DNA from: Desulfobulbaceae bacterium
Lineage (GTDB): Bacteria > Desulfobacterota > Desulfobulbia > Desulfobulbales > Desulfocapsaceae
Direction: 5' to 3'
Length of the DNA: 64,000 bases
Assembly: GCA_026988015.1 (NCBI GenBank)
Contig: JALSMA010000091.1
Location: forward strand, 1 to 64,000
The notes beneath the pieces are model-generated. The model did not search any database. It saw only the letters and a list, made by a program, of their open reading frames with translations, and was not told where the DNA came from. The translations under genes and the position numbers were made by a program. This document shows, piece by piece, positions 27,338 through 36,725 of the stretch. Positions within the stretch are counted from its first letter, which is position 1; each line of letters starts with the position of its first letter.

Positions 27338-29566
27338 ATGGCTGTAAAACAAAAAGAAGTAAAGAGAAGAAGTTCCCTTAAAGGAACGGTAAAAGACAGG
27401 TCTGGTGCTGGGAAAATTAAGATTGGCGAGCTTTTAAGTAAGGCTGGTTATATTACGCCCTCCCAGCTTGAGAGTGCTAAAAAAGAATTAAAGGTCAATG
27501 GCGGTCGTCTTGGCACCATTCTCCGGCGATTTGATTTTATCGATAAGGATACTATTTACAACTTTCTCAGTCGTCAGCATAACTTCACTCCGGTTGTCAT
27601 TAGTAAAGAACCCCCTGCCAAAGATGCCGTGGCATTATTGTCCTATGATCTTGCCAAAACGTACATGGCTTTTCCTCTTCGTATTGCCGGAAACACTCTG
27701 CAGATCACCATGGCAGAGCCCACAGATACTGAGGCGGTTGAAAAGCTGCAGGAGGAGATTGGCAAGGATCTTGCGGTTTGTGTCTCAATGGAGGATGATC
27801 TTGTTGAGGCCTATAAAAAATATTATGGAATAGACGAGGAGGAGGCCAAGAGTTTTTTTTCCTTTTCAGGTGAAGAACTTGAAGAGGAAATGGCAGTTAC
27901 TGAAGTGGATGACTTCGGTTCCATTGTGGCCGATGCTGCGGATGAATTTGAAATAGAGACCATTGCAGAAGATGATGCGGGGGACCAGTTTGCGGCCACC
28001 GATGCTCCTATTATCAAATTGGTTAATGGTATTTTGATAAAGGCTGTTCAGGATGGCGTCTCTGATATTCATGTTGAGCCCTATGAAAAGACCATGCAGG
28101 TACGTTATCGTAAGGATGGTTCGCTTTTTAAATCCATGAATCTGCCGCTCTCCATTAAAAATGCCATGGTTGCTCGCCTGAAGATTCTCTCTGATCTCGA
28201 TATTACAGAGCGCAGGGTTCCTCAGGATGGACGTATCAAGATGCGACTTGGGCGGAACCGTTCCGTCGATTTTCGAGTCTCCACCCTTCCAACCCTCTTT
28301 GGCGAATCTGTTGTTCTTCGTATCCTTGATAAGGGATCTTTAAATGTCAATCTCACAAAGCTTGGTTTCGAGCAATCCACCTTTGATGCCTTGAAGCGCT
28401 GTCTGAAACGGCCTCAGGGACTACTTCTTGTTACCGGGCCCACAGGATCTGGTAAGACAGTTACTCTTTATTCAGCGCTCAACTCATTGAATGCTGAAGA
28501 TATTAAGATCCTAACTGCTGAGGATCCAGTGGAGTTTAACTTTAAGGGTATTAACCAGGTAAATGTTCATGCAGAAGTGGGGATGACTTTTGCCGCAGCC
28601 TTGAAGGCCTTTTTGCGTCAGGATCCTGATATAATCATGGTTGGTGAGATCCGAGATATTGAAACTGCAGAGATTGCAATTAAAGCTGCTATGACCGGTC
28701 ACCTTGTCTTTTCTACCCTTCATACTAATGACAGTGCGGCAACCATCGGACGTTTGATCGATATTGGAATACCCTCATTTATGCTCGCCTCATCTGTTAC
28801 CATGGTCCTATCACAGCGACTTGGACGATGTCTCTGCCAGAGGTGTAAAAAACCGGAACAGCGTGATCCTCAGGAACTACTCAGCATGGGATTTAATGAA
28901 GAAGAGGTGGATTACGTAGTTACCTATGGCCCTGTTGGATGCCCGGAGTGCAATGGGCTAGGCTACAAGGGGCGAGTTGGTTTCTTTGAACTTATGGAGG
29001 TTACTGATGAAGTCTCTAAGGCGATCAGTGCTGAAGTGCCCGAAGATCAGCTGCGGAAGGTTGCCGTTCAGGAGGGAATGGTTCCCCTGCGTGATGCCGC
29101 CCTGGAAAAGGTGCGTCAGGGGGTTACCAGTGTTGAAGAGGCCTTGCGCCGCACTGTAGCCCATGAGGAGAGCCTTCCTGCATATCTTGTAAATCCGGAT
29201 ATTGAAAAATATGAAGATGGAGATGTTATTATTCGCGAAGGCAATAGAGATGTGGATTTTTTCAAGCTTTTAAGAGGTGGGCTCTCCATTGTTAAAAATG
29301 GCAAAAAAATAGCGGAACTCACAGAACCTGGTGAATATTTTGGTGAGATGGCAATACTTTCCGGAGAACCGCGTAATGCATCGGTTGTGTCCCTTGGCCG
29401 CTCAGCCATTAAACGTTACCCCGGTGATAAACTGGATGAAATTATCGCCAAGTATCCGGATGTGTCAGGGCATCTGTTCCGTGCCATGGCCAGTCGTCTT
29501 CATAAGTCCAATCAGATTATTGTGAAACTTGCCGGGGGTACACCACGCAAAGCCGCTAGAAAATAA
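27338..29566 (+). CDS. PilB/GspE-type ATPase fused to a cyclic-nucleotide-binding domain
   Basis: 742-aa fusion. Residues ~26-165 form an MshEN/T2SSE N-terminal domain (KIGELLSKAGYITPSQLE, GGRLGTILRRFDFIDKD), a module that in some relatives binds c-di-GMP. An acidic linker (~170-220) follows. The secretion ATPase core (~220-610) has Walker A GPTGSGKT (from about 367), Asp box EDPVEF, Walker B MVGEIRD and the tetracysteine zinc site (CLCQRC ... CPEC). Residues ~617-735 form a Crp-like cNMP domain (EDGDVIIREGNRDVDFFKLLRGG, GEYFGEMAILSGEPRNASV). Such ATPases drive type IV pilus or type II secretion assembly. No pil/gsp gene is adjacent. The C-terminal fusion is unusual. Confidence 0.88.
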   Translation: MAVKQKEVKRRSSLKGTVKDRSGAGKIKIGELLSKAGYITPSQLESAKKELKVNGGRLGTILRRFDFIDKDTIYNFLSRQHNFTPVVISKEPPAKDAVALLSYDLAKTYMAFPLRIAGNTLQITMAEPTDTEAVEKLQEEIGKDLAVCVSMEDDLVEAYKKYYGIDEEEAKSFFSFSGEELEEEMAVTEVDDFGSIVADAADEFEIETIAEDDAGDQFAATDAPIIKLVNGILIKAVQDGVSDIHVEPYEKTMQVRYRKDGSLFKSMNLPLSIKNAMVARLKILSDLDITERRVPQDGRIKMRLGRNRSVDFRVSTLPTLFGESVVLRILDKGSLNVNLTKLGFEQSTFDALKRCLKRPQGLLLVTGPTGSGKTVTLYSALNSLNAEDIKILTAEDPVEFNFKGINQVNVHAEVGMTFAAALKAFLRQDPDIIMVGEIRDIETAEIAIKAAMTGHLVFSTLHTNDSAATIGRLIDIGIPSFMLASSVTMVLSQRLGRCLCQRCKKPEQRDPQELLSMGFNEEEVDYVVTYGPVGCPECNGLGYKGRVGFFELMEVTDEVSKAISAEVPEDQLRKVAVQEGMVPLRDAALEKVRQGVTSVEEALRRTVAHEESLPAYLVNPDIEKYEDGDVIIREGNRDVDFFKLLRGGLSIVKNGKKIAELTEPGEYFGEMAILSGEPRNASVVSLGRSAIKRYPGDKLDEIIAKYPDVSGHLFRAMASRLHKSNQIIVKLAGGTPRKAARK

Positions 29567-29570
29567 TCAC

Positions 29571-30632
29571 TCAGGGCAGTATGTCCTGACCACTTTGCTG
29601 GAAGTATTGCTGTATGACCAGAAGCCCAATCAGGGTTTCTCTCTGTTTATCCTGGAACTGCTTTGTGTATTCGTTGGCTTGTTTGATGATTTCGAGGGCT
29701 GCATTCTCGTTTCTGGTATAATATTCCATCTTTGATTCAATATCTGAGTAGTCGTCTTTCAAAAGGACATAATGGATATCTGGCTGTAAGGTCCCTTCCA
29801 TGTACCATGTTTCATTACGCGGCTTTCTCATAAAACAGAGAGAGTTGGAGGACATTATCCATTTGAGGTTGGTGGCCACGTCATTTCCTTCGATGGAGAG
29901 GATAAACTTAAAACGCAACTGTTCCGCAATGGACATGAATGCCTTTTGTCTTGCCGGGTCTCCTCCGGGTTCCGGTGTATTGGACTGACCGAGATCGAAG
30001 AGGGGATTATTGAAATGTTTTTTTATAAACTCGATTCGGTGTGGTTTTCCAGCTTTGCCACGCCAGACGAGTCGATTGCTCTTTTCGGTGAAGCTCAAGT
30101 GGTCATTGATAAAGTTAAAGTGCCTTATTTTATTGAACTTTAAGAGTATGGCGTTCTCGTTGTTCCCGGAAATTGGACGATTTTTTACAAATGTAGGACG
30201 GGAAGGTACCTGCATAACATCACCAAATTCACGATGGAAAGAACGATTCGGGCTGAAGTAGCGGAGATATTCCTGCAGGTCAAAGTAATAGGAAGACTGT
30301 TGTCTGGCTGACAGATCATTGAGCCGGAGGGCATCAGTCCCAAGAGTAAAAGACGAGATCTTTTTGTTGTAATAGGCGACTCGTTTCTGGATGTAGTTTG
30401 TATCGTAACGTGAAATTGTATCTAGCAGAGATCGTCGTCTATTCCGGTAGTAGATATCTGGTATCAGCACGTTAAGCATGCCTTTGAGGTAAAAGAGCAT
30501 CTTGGATTTTTTGTATTTCCGTGCTAAGAGCCTTTTTTTGATCTTTTCTGTTAGCTGCATGATACTGGATGGTTTTATGTTATCAGTTTGGAAAACAAAT
30601 CCTGAAATCTCCTTATAAAAGTTACCATACAA
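29571..30632 (-). CDS. GT90/CAP10-type glycosyltransferase
   Basis: 353-aa protein resembling the CAP10 family (GT90) of sugar transferases found in fungal capsule and bacterial LPS loci. Recognisable parts are RLVWRGKAGKPHRIEFIKK, then EQLRFKFILSIEGNDVATNLKWIMSSNS, where the family has the acidic/GxxxS donor site, and RKPRNETWYMEGTLQPDIHYVLLKDDYSD. It has no signal peptide, is basic at the N-terminus and is probably a peripheral cytoplasmic enzyme adding a pentose or hexose to the LPS core. The start is uncertain (an ATG at 30,560 also fits). Its stop is 4 bp from that of the convergent PilB-like gene. Confidence 0.75.
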   Translation of the reverse strand: MYGNFYKEISGFVFQTDNIKPSSIMQLTEKIKKRLLARKYKKSKMLFYLKGMLNVLIPDIYYRNRRRSLLDTISRYDTNYIQKRVAYYNKKISSFTLGTDALRLNDLSARQQSSYYFDLQEYLRYFSPNRSFHREFGDVMQVPSRPTFVKNRPISGNNENAILLKFNKIRHFNFINDHLSFTEKSNRLVWRGKAGKPHRIEFIKKHFNNPLFDLGQSNTPEPGGDPARQKAFMSIAEQLRFKFILSIEGNDVATNLKWIMSSNSLCFMRKPRNETWYMEGTLQPDIHYVLLKDDYSDIESKMEYYTRNENAALEIIKQANEYTKQFQDKQRETLIGLLVIQQYFQQSGQDILP

Positions 30633-30788
30633 AGAAATTGACGATCAATATATAATCATGTATTGCTTACTGGCGTTTTTAACTCCTGATTTAGAATTAT
30701 AAATTATGGGATTGTCAATAGAAGTTTTGTGTTAACAAATAACTGCAATGGATGTTTGACGCCACTTGTGTGGGACTCTGGTATAAGA

Positions 30789-31850
30789 ATGAGTGAAATT
30801 TTATTGAACAATCAGAAAATCTTGATTATCAAACAGAGCTCACTGGGTGATATTATTCACACTTTTCCTTTGGTGCATGCCTTAAAGAGATGTTTTCCCG
30901 GGGTTACCATAGATTGGGTGGTTAGAAAGGGACTTGATTCAATTATCCGTTGTGATTCTGCAGTAAACAGGGTTTTCCCCGTTGACATACCATCCACCAG
31001 TGAACCTGGGGCCGCAAGGGGGGTGTATTACCGTGCCGCAAAAGGAATGGTACTGACCCTTATCGAGCTGAGAAGGATTTTTGCAAAACAGCCTTATGAT
31101 CTTGTGCTTGATCTCCATGCCTCATTTCGTAGTGGACTTTTTATGCTCTGTAATCCTGGTGGGATCAGAATTGGTTTCTCTGATGCCAAGGAAATGAACA
31201 CCATGTTTCAGCACAAAAAGATAACTGTTCCTGAAACTAAAATCCATGCTCAGGAAAAGAATTTTTTGTTTGCACCTTTTTTAGGGTGTACTGTCGAGAA
31301 AGAGGATTTTTTTCTGGAGACAGGTGAGGATGATAAGCGGACCAGCAGAGAGTTCCTCCAAGGCGAAGAGAAGCGCCTTATTTATTTTAATCCGGTGGGG
31401 CGTTGGGAGAGCAAGGCCTGGCCTGTGGAGCGCTGGGCCCTTTTAGCTGATACATTACAGCTTAAAAACAGGGTAAGGGTTGTTCTGGCAGGTTCCGGGG
31501 ATGATCTCCTGGTTTTACAGGAAATTGAAAAACGGATGAAGACAGTCCCCCTTGTTTCCGGCGGCAGATTAACGCTGCCTCAGTCCGCTGCACTCATCGG
31601 AGTATCTTCCATGTATATTGGAGTTGATTCAGGACCCATGCATATGGCATCACTTGCCGGTATCCCTGTTGTGGCACTGTTTGGCCCTACGGATCCAGTT
31701 CTTGTTGGTCCATACAATAAACCAGGCAGGGTTCTGCGGAACGAGTCGCTTGATTGCCTTGTCTGCCGGAAAAGATATTGCAGTGAACTAACCTGTATGG
31801 AAACAATTTCTGTGGATGATGTGTATGAGAATGCACTGAAGTTACTCTAA
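30789..31850 (+). CDS. Glycosyltransferase family 9 (heptosyltransferase-like)
   Basis: 353 aa from the chosen ATG. It has the GT9/WaaC-WaaF fold: N-terminal ILIIKQSSLGDIIHTFPLVHALK, central FNPVGRWESKAWPVERW (nucleotide-sugar loop), and the C-terminal GVDSGPMHMASLAGIPVVALFGPTDP, which is the family hallmark. It probably adds L-glycero-D-manno-heptose to Kdo in the inner core. A reading starting 60 bp upstream is longer but shows no family similarity. A Cys-rich tail (CLVCRKRYCSELTCME) is common in this subgroup. It is divergent from the GT90 gene. Confidence 0.88.
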   Translation: MSEILLNNQKILIIKQSSLGDIIHTFPLVHALKRCFPGVTIDWVVRKGLDSIIRCDSAVNRVFPVDIPSTSEPGAARGVYYRAAKGMVLTLIELRRIFAKQPYDLVLDLHASFRSGLFMLCNPGGIRIGFSDAKEMNTMFQHKKITVPETKIHAQEKNFLFAPFLGCTVEKEDFFLETGEDDKRTSREFLQGEEKRLIYFNPVGRWESKAWPVERWALLADTLQLKNRVRVVLAGSGDDLLVLQEIEKRMKTVPLVSGGRLTLPQSAALIGVSSMYIGVDSGPMHMASLAGIPVVALFGPTDPVLVGPYNKPGRVLRNESLDCLVCRKRYCSELTCMETISVDDVYENALKLL

Positions 31851-31995
31851 TTCCATGGCACTGGCGGTTTCGTGAAATTCCTGTCCTCCTTGGGATAGTT
31901 ATATAAAACCCTTTTGAAAACATCAGGAGCACCTGGCTTCTGTTGTGGGGGGCTTGGTTACATGATAATAACACTCAGCATGAAGGTTTGCTATT

Positions 31996-32802
31996 GTGAA
32001 GGTTGTTCTTATAATTACAACGTATAATAATATTGAAGTATTGCGATTGTCCCTGAAGACTGCTCTTCATCAGACTGTAGCTCCTACAGAAATCATTGTT
32101 GCTGATGACGGCTCAACTCCGGATACTGCCAGACTGGTTAATGACCTGGCAGAACGAACTGAAACACCGTTGTATCATTGCTGGCAGGAGGATATCGGTT
32201 TTCGGCCTGCAAGATGCCGGAATATGGCAATTGCCAGGAGTTCCGCAGAATACTGCATCCTGATTGATGGTGATATTATTCTTGATGTACATTTCATCGA
32301 AGATCATATTCGTCATGCACGCCATGGTTTTTTTGTTCAGGGTTCCAGGGTTATCCTTAGTAAAGAAAAAACCTATGAAATCGTTAGGTCTGCAGATACC
32401 AGGGTGGGCCTGTTTGACTATAAAATTGGAAACCGTAAAAACTGTATTCGTTCCGCAATACTATCCCGTTTATTTTCGGTGAAAAACAAGAAACTTGGTG
32501 GTATTAAAACCTGCAATTTTGCCTTCTGGAAAAAGGATGCGGTGATGGTGAATGGGTTTAACGAAGATTTTGTCGGCTGGGGACATGAAGACACAGAATT
32601 TGCAGCTCGGCTGTTAGCGATAGGAATTCAACGGCAGAACGTGAAATTTAATGCTCTGGCATTCCACCTGTATCATCCCACACATTCAAGAGCCTCTCTG
32701 GCAAAAAATGATACACTACTTCTGGAGACTCACAAAAATAATAAAAAGTGGTGCGAGAATGGACTGGATAAACATATTGGCAATTGCACCCAGTGCACTT
32801 GA
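31996..32802 (+). CDS. Family 2 glycosyltransferase
   Basis: 268-aa GT-A enzyme. It starts VVLIITTYNN and has the nucleotide-binding ADDGST, the DxD motif IDGD and the galactosyltransferase-like GWGHEDTEFAARL. The GTG start at 31,996 follows GAAGG; no ATG is in frame nearby. It probably adds a hexose during LPS core synthesis, judged by its neighbours. The stop is 10 bp from that of the convergent LPS kinase gene. Confidence 0.85.
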   Translation: MKVVLIITTYNNIEVLRLSLKTALHQTVAPTEIIVADDGSTPDTARLVNDLAERTETPLYHCWQEDIGFRPARCRNMAIARSSAEYCILIDGDIILDVHFIEDHIRHARHGFFVQGSRVILSKEKTYEIVRSADTRVGLFDYKIGNRKNCIRSAILSRLFSVKNKKLGGIKTCNFAFWKKDAVMVNGFNEDFVGWGHEDTEFAARLLAIGIQRQNVKFNALAFHLYHPTHSRASLAKNDTLLLETHKNNKKWCENGLDKHIGNCTQCT

Positions 32803-32812
32803 GTTGAGGGAG

Positions 32813-33568
32813 CTATTCGATTAATTTTCGGTAGTCCGGTCCGCTTATGGTGATCTTGTTTTGTTTGCAGTAGGTTTCGAGTTGCTCGAGTAACTGATCC
32901 CGTACTGAACCTTCGGTATTGTAGCAGAGATCTTTTCGAAATCCTCTGATGTCACGGTCCCTGGCTGAGCCTGTATGATACCACCTGCGTGGTCGCATAT
33001 CGTCAAAATCAATGAGATAGATTTTTCCATCGCTGAAAAGAAAATTGGCCAGGCGAATATCACCGTGGATGAGCCTCAGGTTTGTTATCCTGTCAATTAT
33101 GTCCAGAATTTCAGTCATTGCAGAACGTATCTGCACAGGTGATGCTGCAATTTGCCTGAAGTACTCTTCTCCCTGAATGCCTTCAACATACTCATATAGA
33201 AAGTATGACATTCCTTTAAATGGGCCGTAACATTTTTCAAGACAGGCAATGGGACTGGGGACGTATATGCCGTTTTCTTTAAGGATTATAGAATAGTTCC
33301 AACTGTTTCTAGACTTTGTTTTTCGGAATAGTCGTTTGAACTGTTGCCAGCGCGATTTGAAATTATGGCGTTTTATAACTATCTTTCCGATGGCGGTGCT
33401 GAGGATTCCGATGGTAGATTTGAAGTTATTTTGTAAAACAATGCCCCTGTCAGGGTGGAGATATGAGTCGGGGGCATCAAAGATATTCTGTAAATCTTCC
33501 CCGTAGTAAGCAGTATAAAATTCCAGTCGATGGAGAGTCGTATTTCGAATGGTTATTTGTTCAGTCAT
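32813..33568 (-). CDS. WaaP/InaA-like lipopolysaccharide kinase
   Basis: 251-aa member of the eukaryotic-like kinase clan that phosphorylates Kdo or heptose of LPS (WaaP/KdkA/InaA). Catalytic loop IHGDIRLANF (Asp in HGD) and metal loop YLIDFDD are present. An N-lobe Lys (KIVIKRHNFKSRW) is the likely ATP Lys. The ATG overlaps the waaL stop by 4 nt (ATGA), so the two are coupled. Cytoplasmic, acting on nascent core before export by MsbA. Confidence 0.85.
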   Translation of the reverse strand: MTEQITIRNTTLHRLEFYTAYYGEDLQNIFDAPDSYLHPDRGIVLQNNFKSTIGILSTAIGKIVIKRHNFKSRWQQFKRLFRKTKSRNSWNYSIILKENGIYVPSPIACLEKCYGPFKGMSYFLYEYVEGIQGEEYFRQIAASPVQIRSAMTEILDIIDRITNLRLIHGDIRLANFLFSDGKIYLIDFDDMRPRRWYHTGSARDRDIRGFRKDLCYNTEGSVRDQLLEQLETYCKQNKITISGPDYRKLIE

Positions 33569-34773
33569 ACTCTTTGTTCTTCGCCCTGTTCAGGAAATTT
33601 TTTGTACAAGAAGGCACTGAACAGGGAAAAAAGCATGCCTGTTCCATGGGACAGCAGGTAGGATTCACCGAGCATTATAACCAGGAAAAAGACAGGAAAG
33701 GCTTGTCGCATGGGAGTCAGATTGTCTTTTTTGGTAAAGGCCATTATCAGTTGGCTGATAAATATTGCGATAAGGCTGAAAAAGCCTAGCAGCCCGAATA
33801 GGGATGTGCTGAGCAGGTATTGATTGTGGGGGTTAACCGTATCAGGAAGTTTCGGTGACTCCCTTTTATTGATTTTAGAATATTCAGTTGGGTAATCGCC
33901 AGTTCCGACCCCTGTGAGCAGGTTGTCTTTTATCAAGAGTAGTGTGTTTTTGGTGAACCAGAGTCTGAGTCCTACTGAGGTGATTTCACATAATTTATGA
34001 TTTTTTATCTCTGCTATTGCGGTATCAGCACGGTTTTTGAACGTGGGAGAACTCTGATAAATCCCAAACACCAGAACGGGTAACAAAATAAGGCCGGTAA
34101 TAAGTTTGACCTTTGAGACGTTGTAGAAGTATTGGAACAGCGCAACCCCGAGAAGGATAAAGAAGGTTATCTGTCCGGTGCGGCCAGCTGTTATGAACAT
34201 ATTAAAAGAGAAAAAAAGCAGCAGCGTTGCCAGGAGCCATTTATGAATGGTCTTGCTACCATTGCCAAACAGTAGTTTTTGAAGAATGATGTAGCAGACA
34301 AGTGCCAGCATTGGATTATAGGAAACATGGCTGGTTCCCACGGTGGTGAAAATTGAAGATGGCGGCAGGGTGATAATTCCCAGCCACACCATATACGCTT
34401 TACTTGCCTTGAGGAATATTGCTGCTGTGAATGCAGCCATATAGTAATTTGAGTGTTCTTTTCTGGCAATACCCAGAAAAATCGGAAAGAGAAGAAGCTT
34501 CCACTGCTTTCTTAAAATTTCCAGGCCCCATGCCAGATCATCTGTCCAGAGCAGTCCAATTATATGCAGGAGAACATAAACAAGAACAGCGATGGTTACC
34601 GGATTGTGGAATATCTCTGCGATCTTCTCCTTCTGTCCTCCGATTATAAACCAGCAGAGGATCAGGAGAATGGCCAATATTGACCCCGCTGATGTTGAAA
34701 GGGGGAGCCCAAAGGCAAAGATGATGAGGAGAGGTGATGCTAGCTCTGATACTTTCTGACGGAATATACTCAT
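33565..34773 (-). CDS. waaL: O-antigen ligase-family membrane protein
   Basis: About 402 aa from the chosen ATG (MSIFRQKVSELASP), with some 10-12 hydrophobic segments and the Wzy_C/WaaL periplasmic loop containing GVGTGDYPTEYSK and NPHNQYL, the conserved HNxYL-type motif of ligases and polymerases. It transfers undecaprenol-linked O-antigen to lipid A-core on the periplasmic face. Position among core genes and beside msbA favours ligase over polymerase. A longer reading to 34,887 would overlap msbA and lacks homology. Start not supported by a clear ribosome-binding site. Confidence 0.8.
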   Translation of the reverse strand: MSIFRQKVSELASPLLIIFAFGLPLSTSAGSILAILLILCWFIIGGQKEKIAEIFHNPVTIAVLVYVLLHIIGLLWTDDLAWGLEILRKQWKLLLFPIFLGIARKEHSNYYMAAFTAAIFLKASKAYMVWLGIITLPPSSIFTTVGTSHVSYNPMLALVCYIILQKLLFGNGSKTIHKWLLATLLLFFSFNMFITAGRTGQITFFILLGVALFQYFYNVSKVKLITGLILLPVLVFGIYQSSPTFKNRADTAIAEIKNHKLCEITSVGLRLWFTKNTLLLIKDNLLTGVGTGDYPTEYSKINKRESPKLPDTVNPHNQYLLSTSLFGLLGFFSLIAIFISQLIMAFTKKDNLTPMRQAFPVFFLVIMLGESYLLSHGTGMLFSLFSAFLYKKFPEQGEEQRV

Positions 34774-34822
34774 GTGTTTTAATAACGTTATGCTGAAGAG
34801 AGGGTGGGGGTTATATGCCGGG

Positions 34823-36553
34823 TTAATTCTGAAACTGCATATTGTACAGAGTTTCATATTCCCCATTACGTCGCAGCAGCTCATCATGAGTGCCTTCTTC
34901 CACGATCATCCCATCCTTAATAACGATAATCCTGTCAGCATTTTTTATGGTTGAGAGGCGGTGGGCAATAACCAGAGTTGTACGATCTTTCATAAGGTTC
35001 TCCAGTGCTTTTTGAACTTCACGCTCAGATTCGGTATCAAGCGAGGAGGTTGCTTCGTCAAGCACAAGAATAGGTGCATTTTTTAAAATGGCACGGGCGA
35101 TGGAAAGTCGCTGTCTTTCACCACCTGATAATTTGACACCGGATTCACCAATGATGGTCTCGAAACCGTCAGGAAGCTCTTCAATAAAGCTGAGGGCATG
35201 TGCGGCATCTGCTGCACTCCGCAAATCTTTTTCTGAGCAGTCAGGAGAGCCATAGGCTATATTGTTGTAGATGGTGTCGTTGAAGAGGATTGTCTGTTGG
35301 GTAACAATGGCGATCTGTTTACGTAAGGATTCAATGGTTACGTCTCGAATATCCATACCATCAATGAGGAGAGCCCCCTTTTCGATGTCAAAGAAACGTG
35401 GGATGAGACTGGTCAGTGTTGATTTACCTGATCCGCTGGGGCCGACAACGGCCAGAATTTCCCCTGCGGGTACAGTTAAGTTGATATCTTTTAACACATG
35501 GACATGGTCGTCATAACCGAATTCCAGGTTTTCAAACGCGATTTCCCGTTGGAAAGGAGGGAGCTCCAAGGCATCCTTTTTGGTGAGAATGGATGGCTTC
35601 TTGTCGAGCAGGTCAAAAACCCTGACTGCCGCAGCGAGTCCCTGCTGGATTGTGGAGTTAAGCTTACTGACTCCTTTTATCGGTTCATAAATCATCAGAA
35701 CTGAGGCCAGAAAGGCAAAAAAAGTTCCAGGGGTGGAGTTGCCGGCAATAACTTCTTTGCCGCCAAACCAGATAATCAGGGCCATGCCGATACCACCAAT
35801 AACTTCCATCAGTGGGTGCTGAATGCAGCGGTATTTAGCTTTTTCCATCATGGTGTTGAAGAGCTTTTGTACCTGACCGGAGAAGCGTTTGGATTCATAC
35901 TGCTCCATGGTAAAGGCCTTAACAACCGGGGCACCTGTGATAGATTCGTGCATGATGTTTGACACTTCTGCCGTCTCTTCCTGCATCCTGGTACTGACCC
36001 GACGAAAAGCTTTGCCAAAATAGATGATGGGTACAGCTGCTGCTGGTATAAAAACAAGGGAAAGCAGGGCCAGACGCCAGTTCATGCTGAAGATGACAAT
36101 AAGAAGGAAGATACCCTGCAACAGATCACGCAGTAAGCCCACGACCACTGAAGAGATAGCTCCCTGCATGTGATTAATATCTGAAATAACCCTTGAGATA
36201 AGTTCACCGGTTGGTGTTTTGTGAAAAAAAGACAGGGATTGCTGGTGAACATGGTTGAAGACCTTGGTGCGCATATCACGAATAACCGTCTGGCCGATCC
36301 TTTCCAGCAGATAAAAATTCAGACCATAGAAAAAACCTTTGATGGCAAAGAGAGCAATGAGTGCAAATGGAAGAAGGGTTAGATAGTAGGAATTTTTCTC
36401 AAAAAAGATTTTATCCAGCAGGGGTTTGACCATCCAGGCTTGTGTTGCACTCAGACCTGCAACAATAACGGCTGCAATCATGGCCAGTAGAAACTTATAT
36501 TTGTATGGCAGAATAAGATTATAGAGACGTTTGAGAACTATTTTGTTTGACAT
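34823..36553 (-). CDS. msbA: Lipid A-core flippase MsbA
   Basis: 576-aa homodimeric ABC exporter that flips lipid A-core across the inner membrane. Six membrane helices lie in residues ~18-305. The nucleotide-binding domain follows: Walker A GPSGSGKST, Q-loop VTQQTILFND, signature LSGGERQR, Walker B ILVLDEATSSLD and the H-loop IAHRLST. Length and position between kdsB/waaA and waaL fit MsbA. It is separated from kdsB upstream by 162 bp, so may have its own promoter. Confidence 0.93.
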   Translation of the reverse strand: MSNKIVLKRLYNLILPYKYKFLLAMIAAVIVAGLSATQAWMVKPLLDKIFFEKNSYYLTLLPFALIALFAIKGFFYGLNFYLLERIGQTVIRDMRTKVFNHVHQQSLSFFHKTPTGELISRVISDINHMQGAISSVVVGLLRDLLQGIFLLIVIFSMNWRLALLSLVFIPAAAVPIIYFGKAFRRVSTRMQEETAEVSNIMHESITGAPVVKAFTMEQYESKRFSGQVQKLFNTMMEKAKYRCIQHPLMEVIGGIGMALIIWFGGKEVIAGNSTPGTFFAFLASVLMIYEPIKGVSKLNSTIQQGLAAAVRVFDLLDKKPSILTKKDALELPPFQREIAFENLEFGYDDHVHVLKDINLTVPAGEILAVVGPSGSGKSTLTSLIPRFFDIEKGALLIDGMDIRDVTIESLRKQIAIVTQQTILFNDTIYNNIAYGSPDCSEKDLRSAADAAHALSFIEELPDGFETIIGESGVKLSGGERQRLSIARAILKNAPILVLDEATSSLDTESEREVQKALENLMKDRTTLVIAHRLSTIKNADRIIVIKDGMIVEEGTHDELLRRNGEYETLYNMQFQN

Positions 36554-36701
36554 ATACTATAGAATTAAAGTGGCTGGATAATGGATCTGATAAACAGGGA
36601 TTTTGAGTCTGTTCGTTGTTTGCACATCATAGTTAATGAGTGCTGAAAAGTCATATGATTTTTACCATGACGGACCAATATGGTGAACAGTAAAATTCAA
36701 A

Positions 36702-36725
36702 AAGTCCTCCTGGATTCAGGAAGGA
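36702..36725. repeat. Solo family-B-like end
   Basis: CCTCCTGGATTCAGGAAGG matches the right arm of family B and overlaps the stop region of kdsB. No convincing partner arm was found, so it may be a remnant or chance. Confidence 0.25.
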
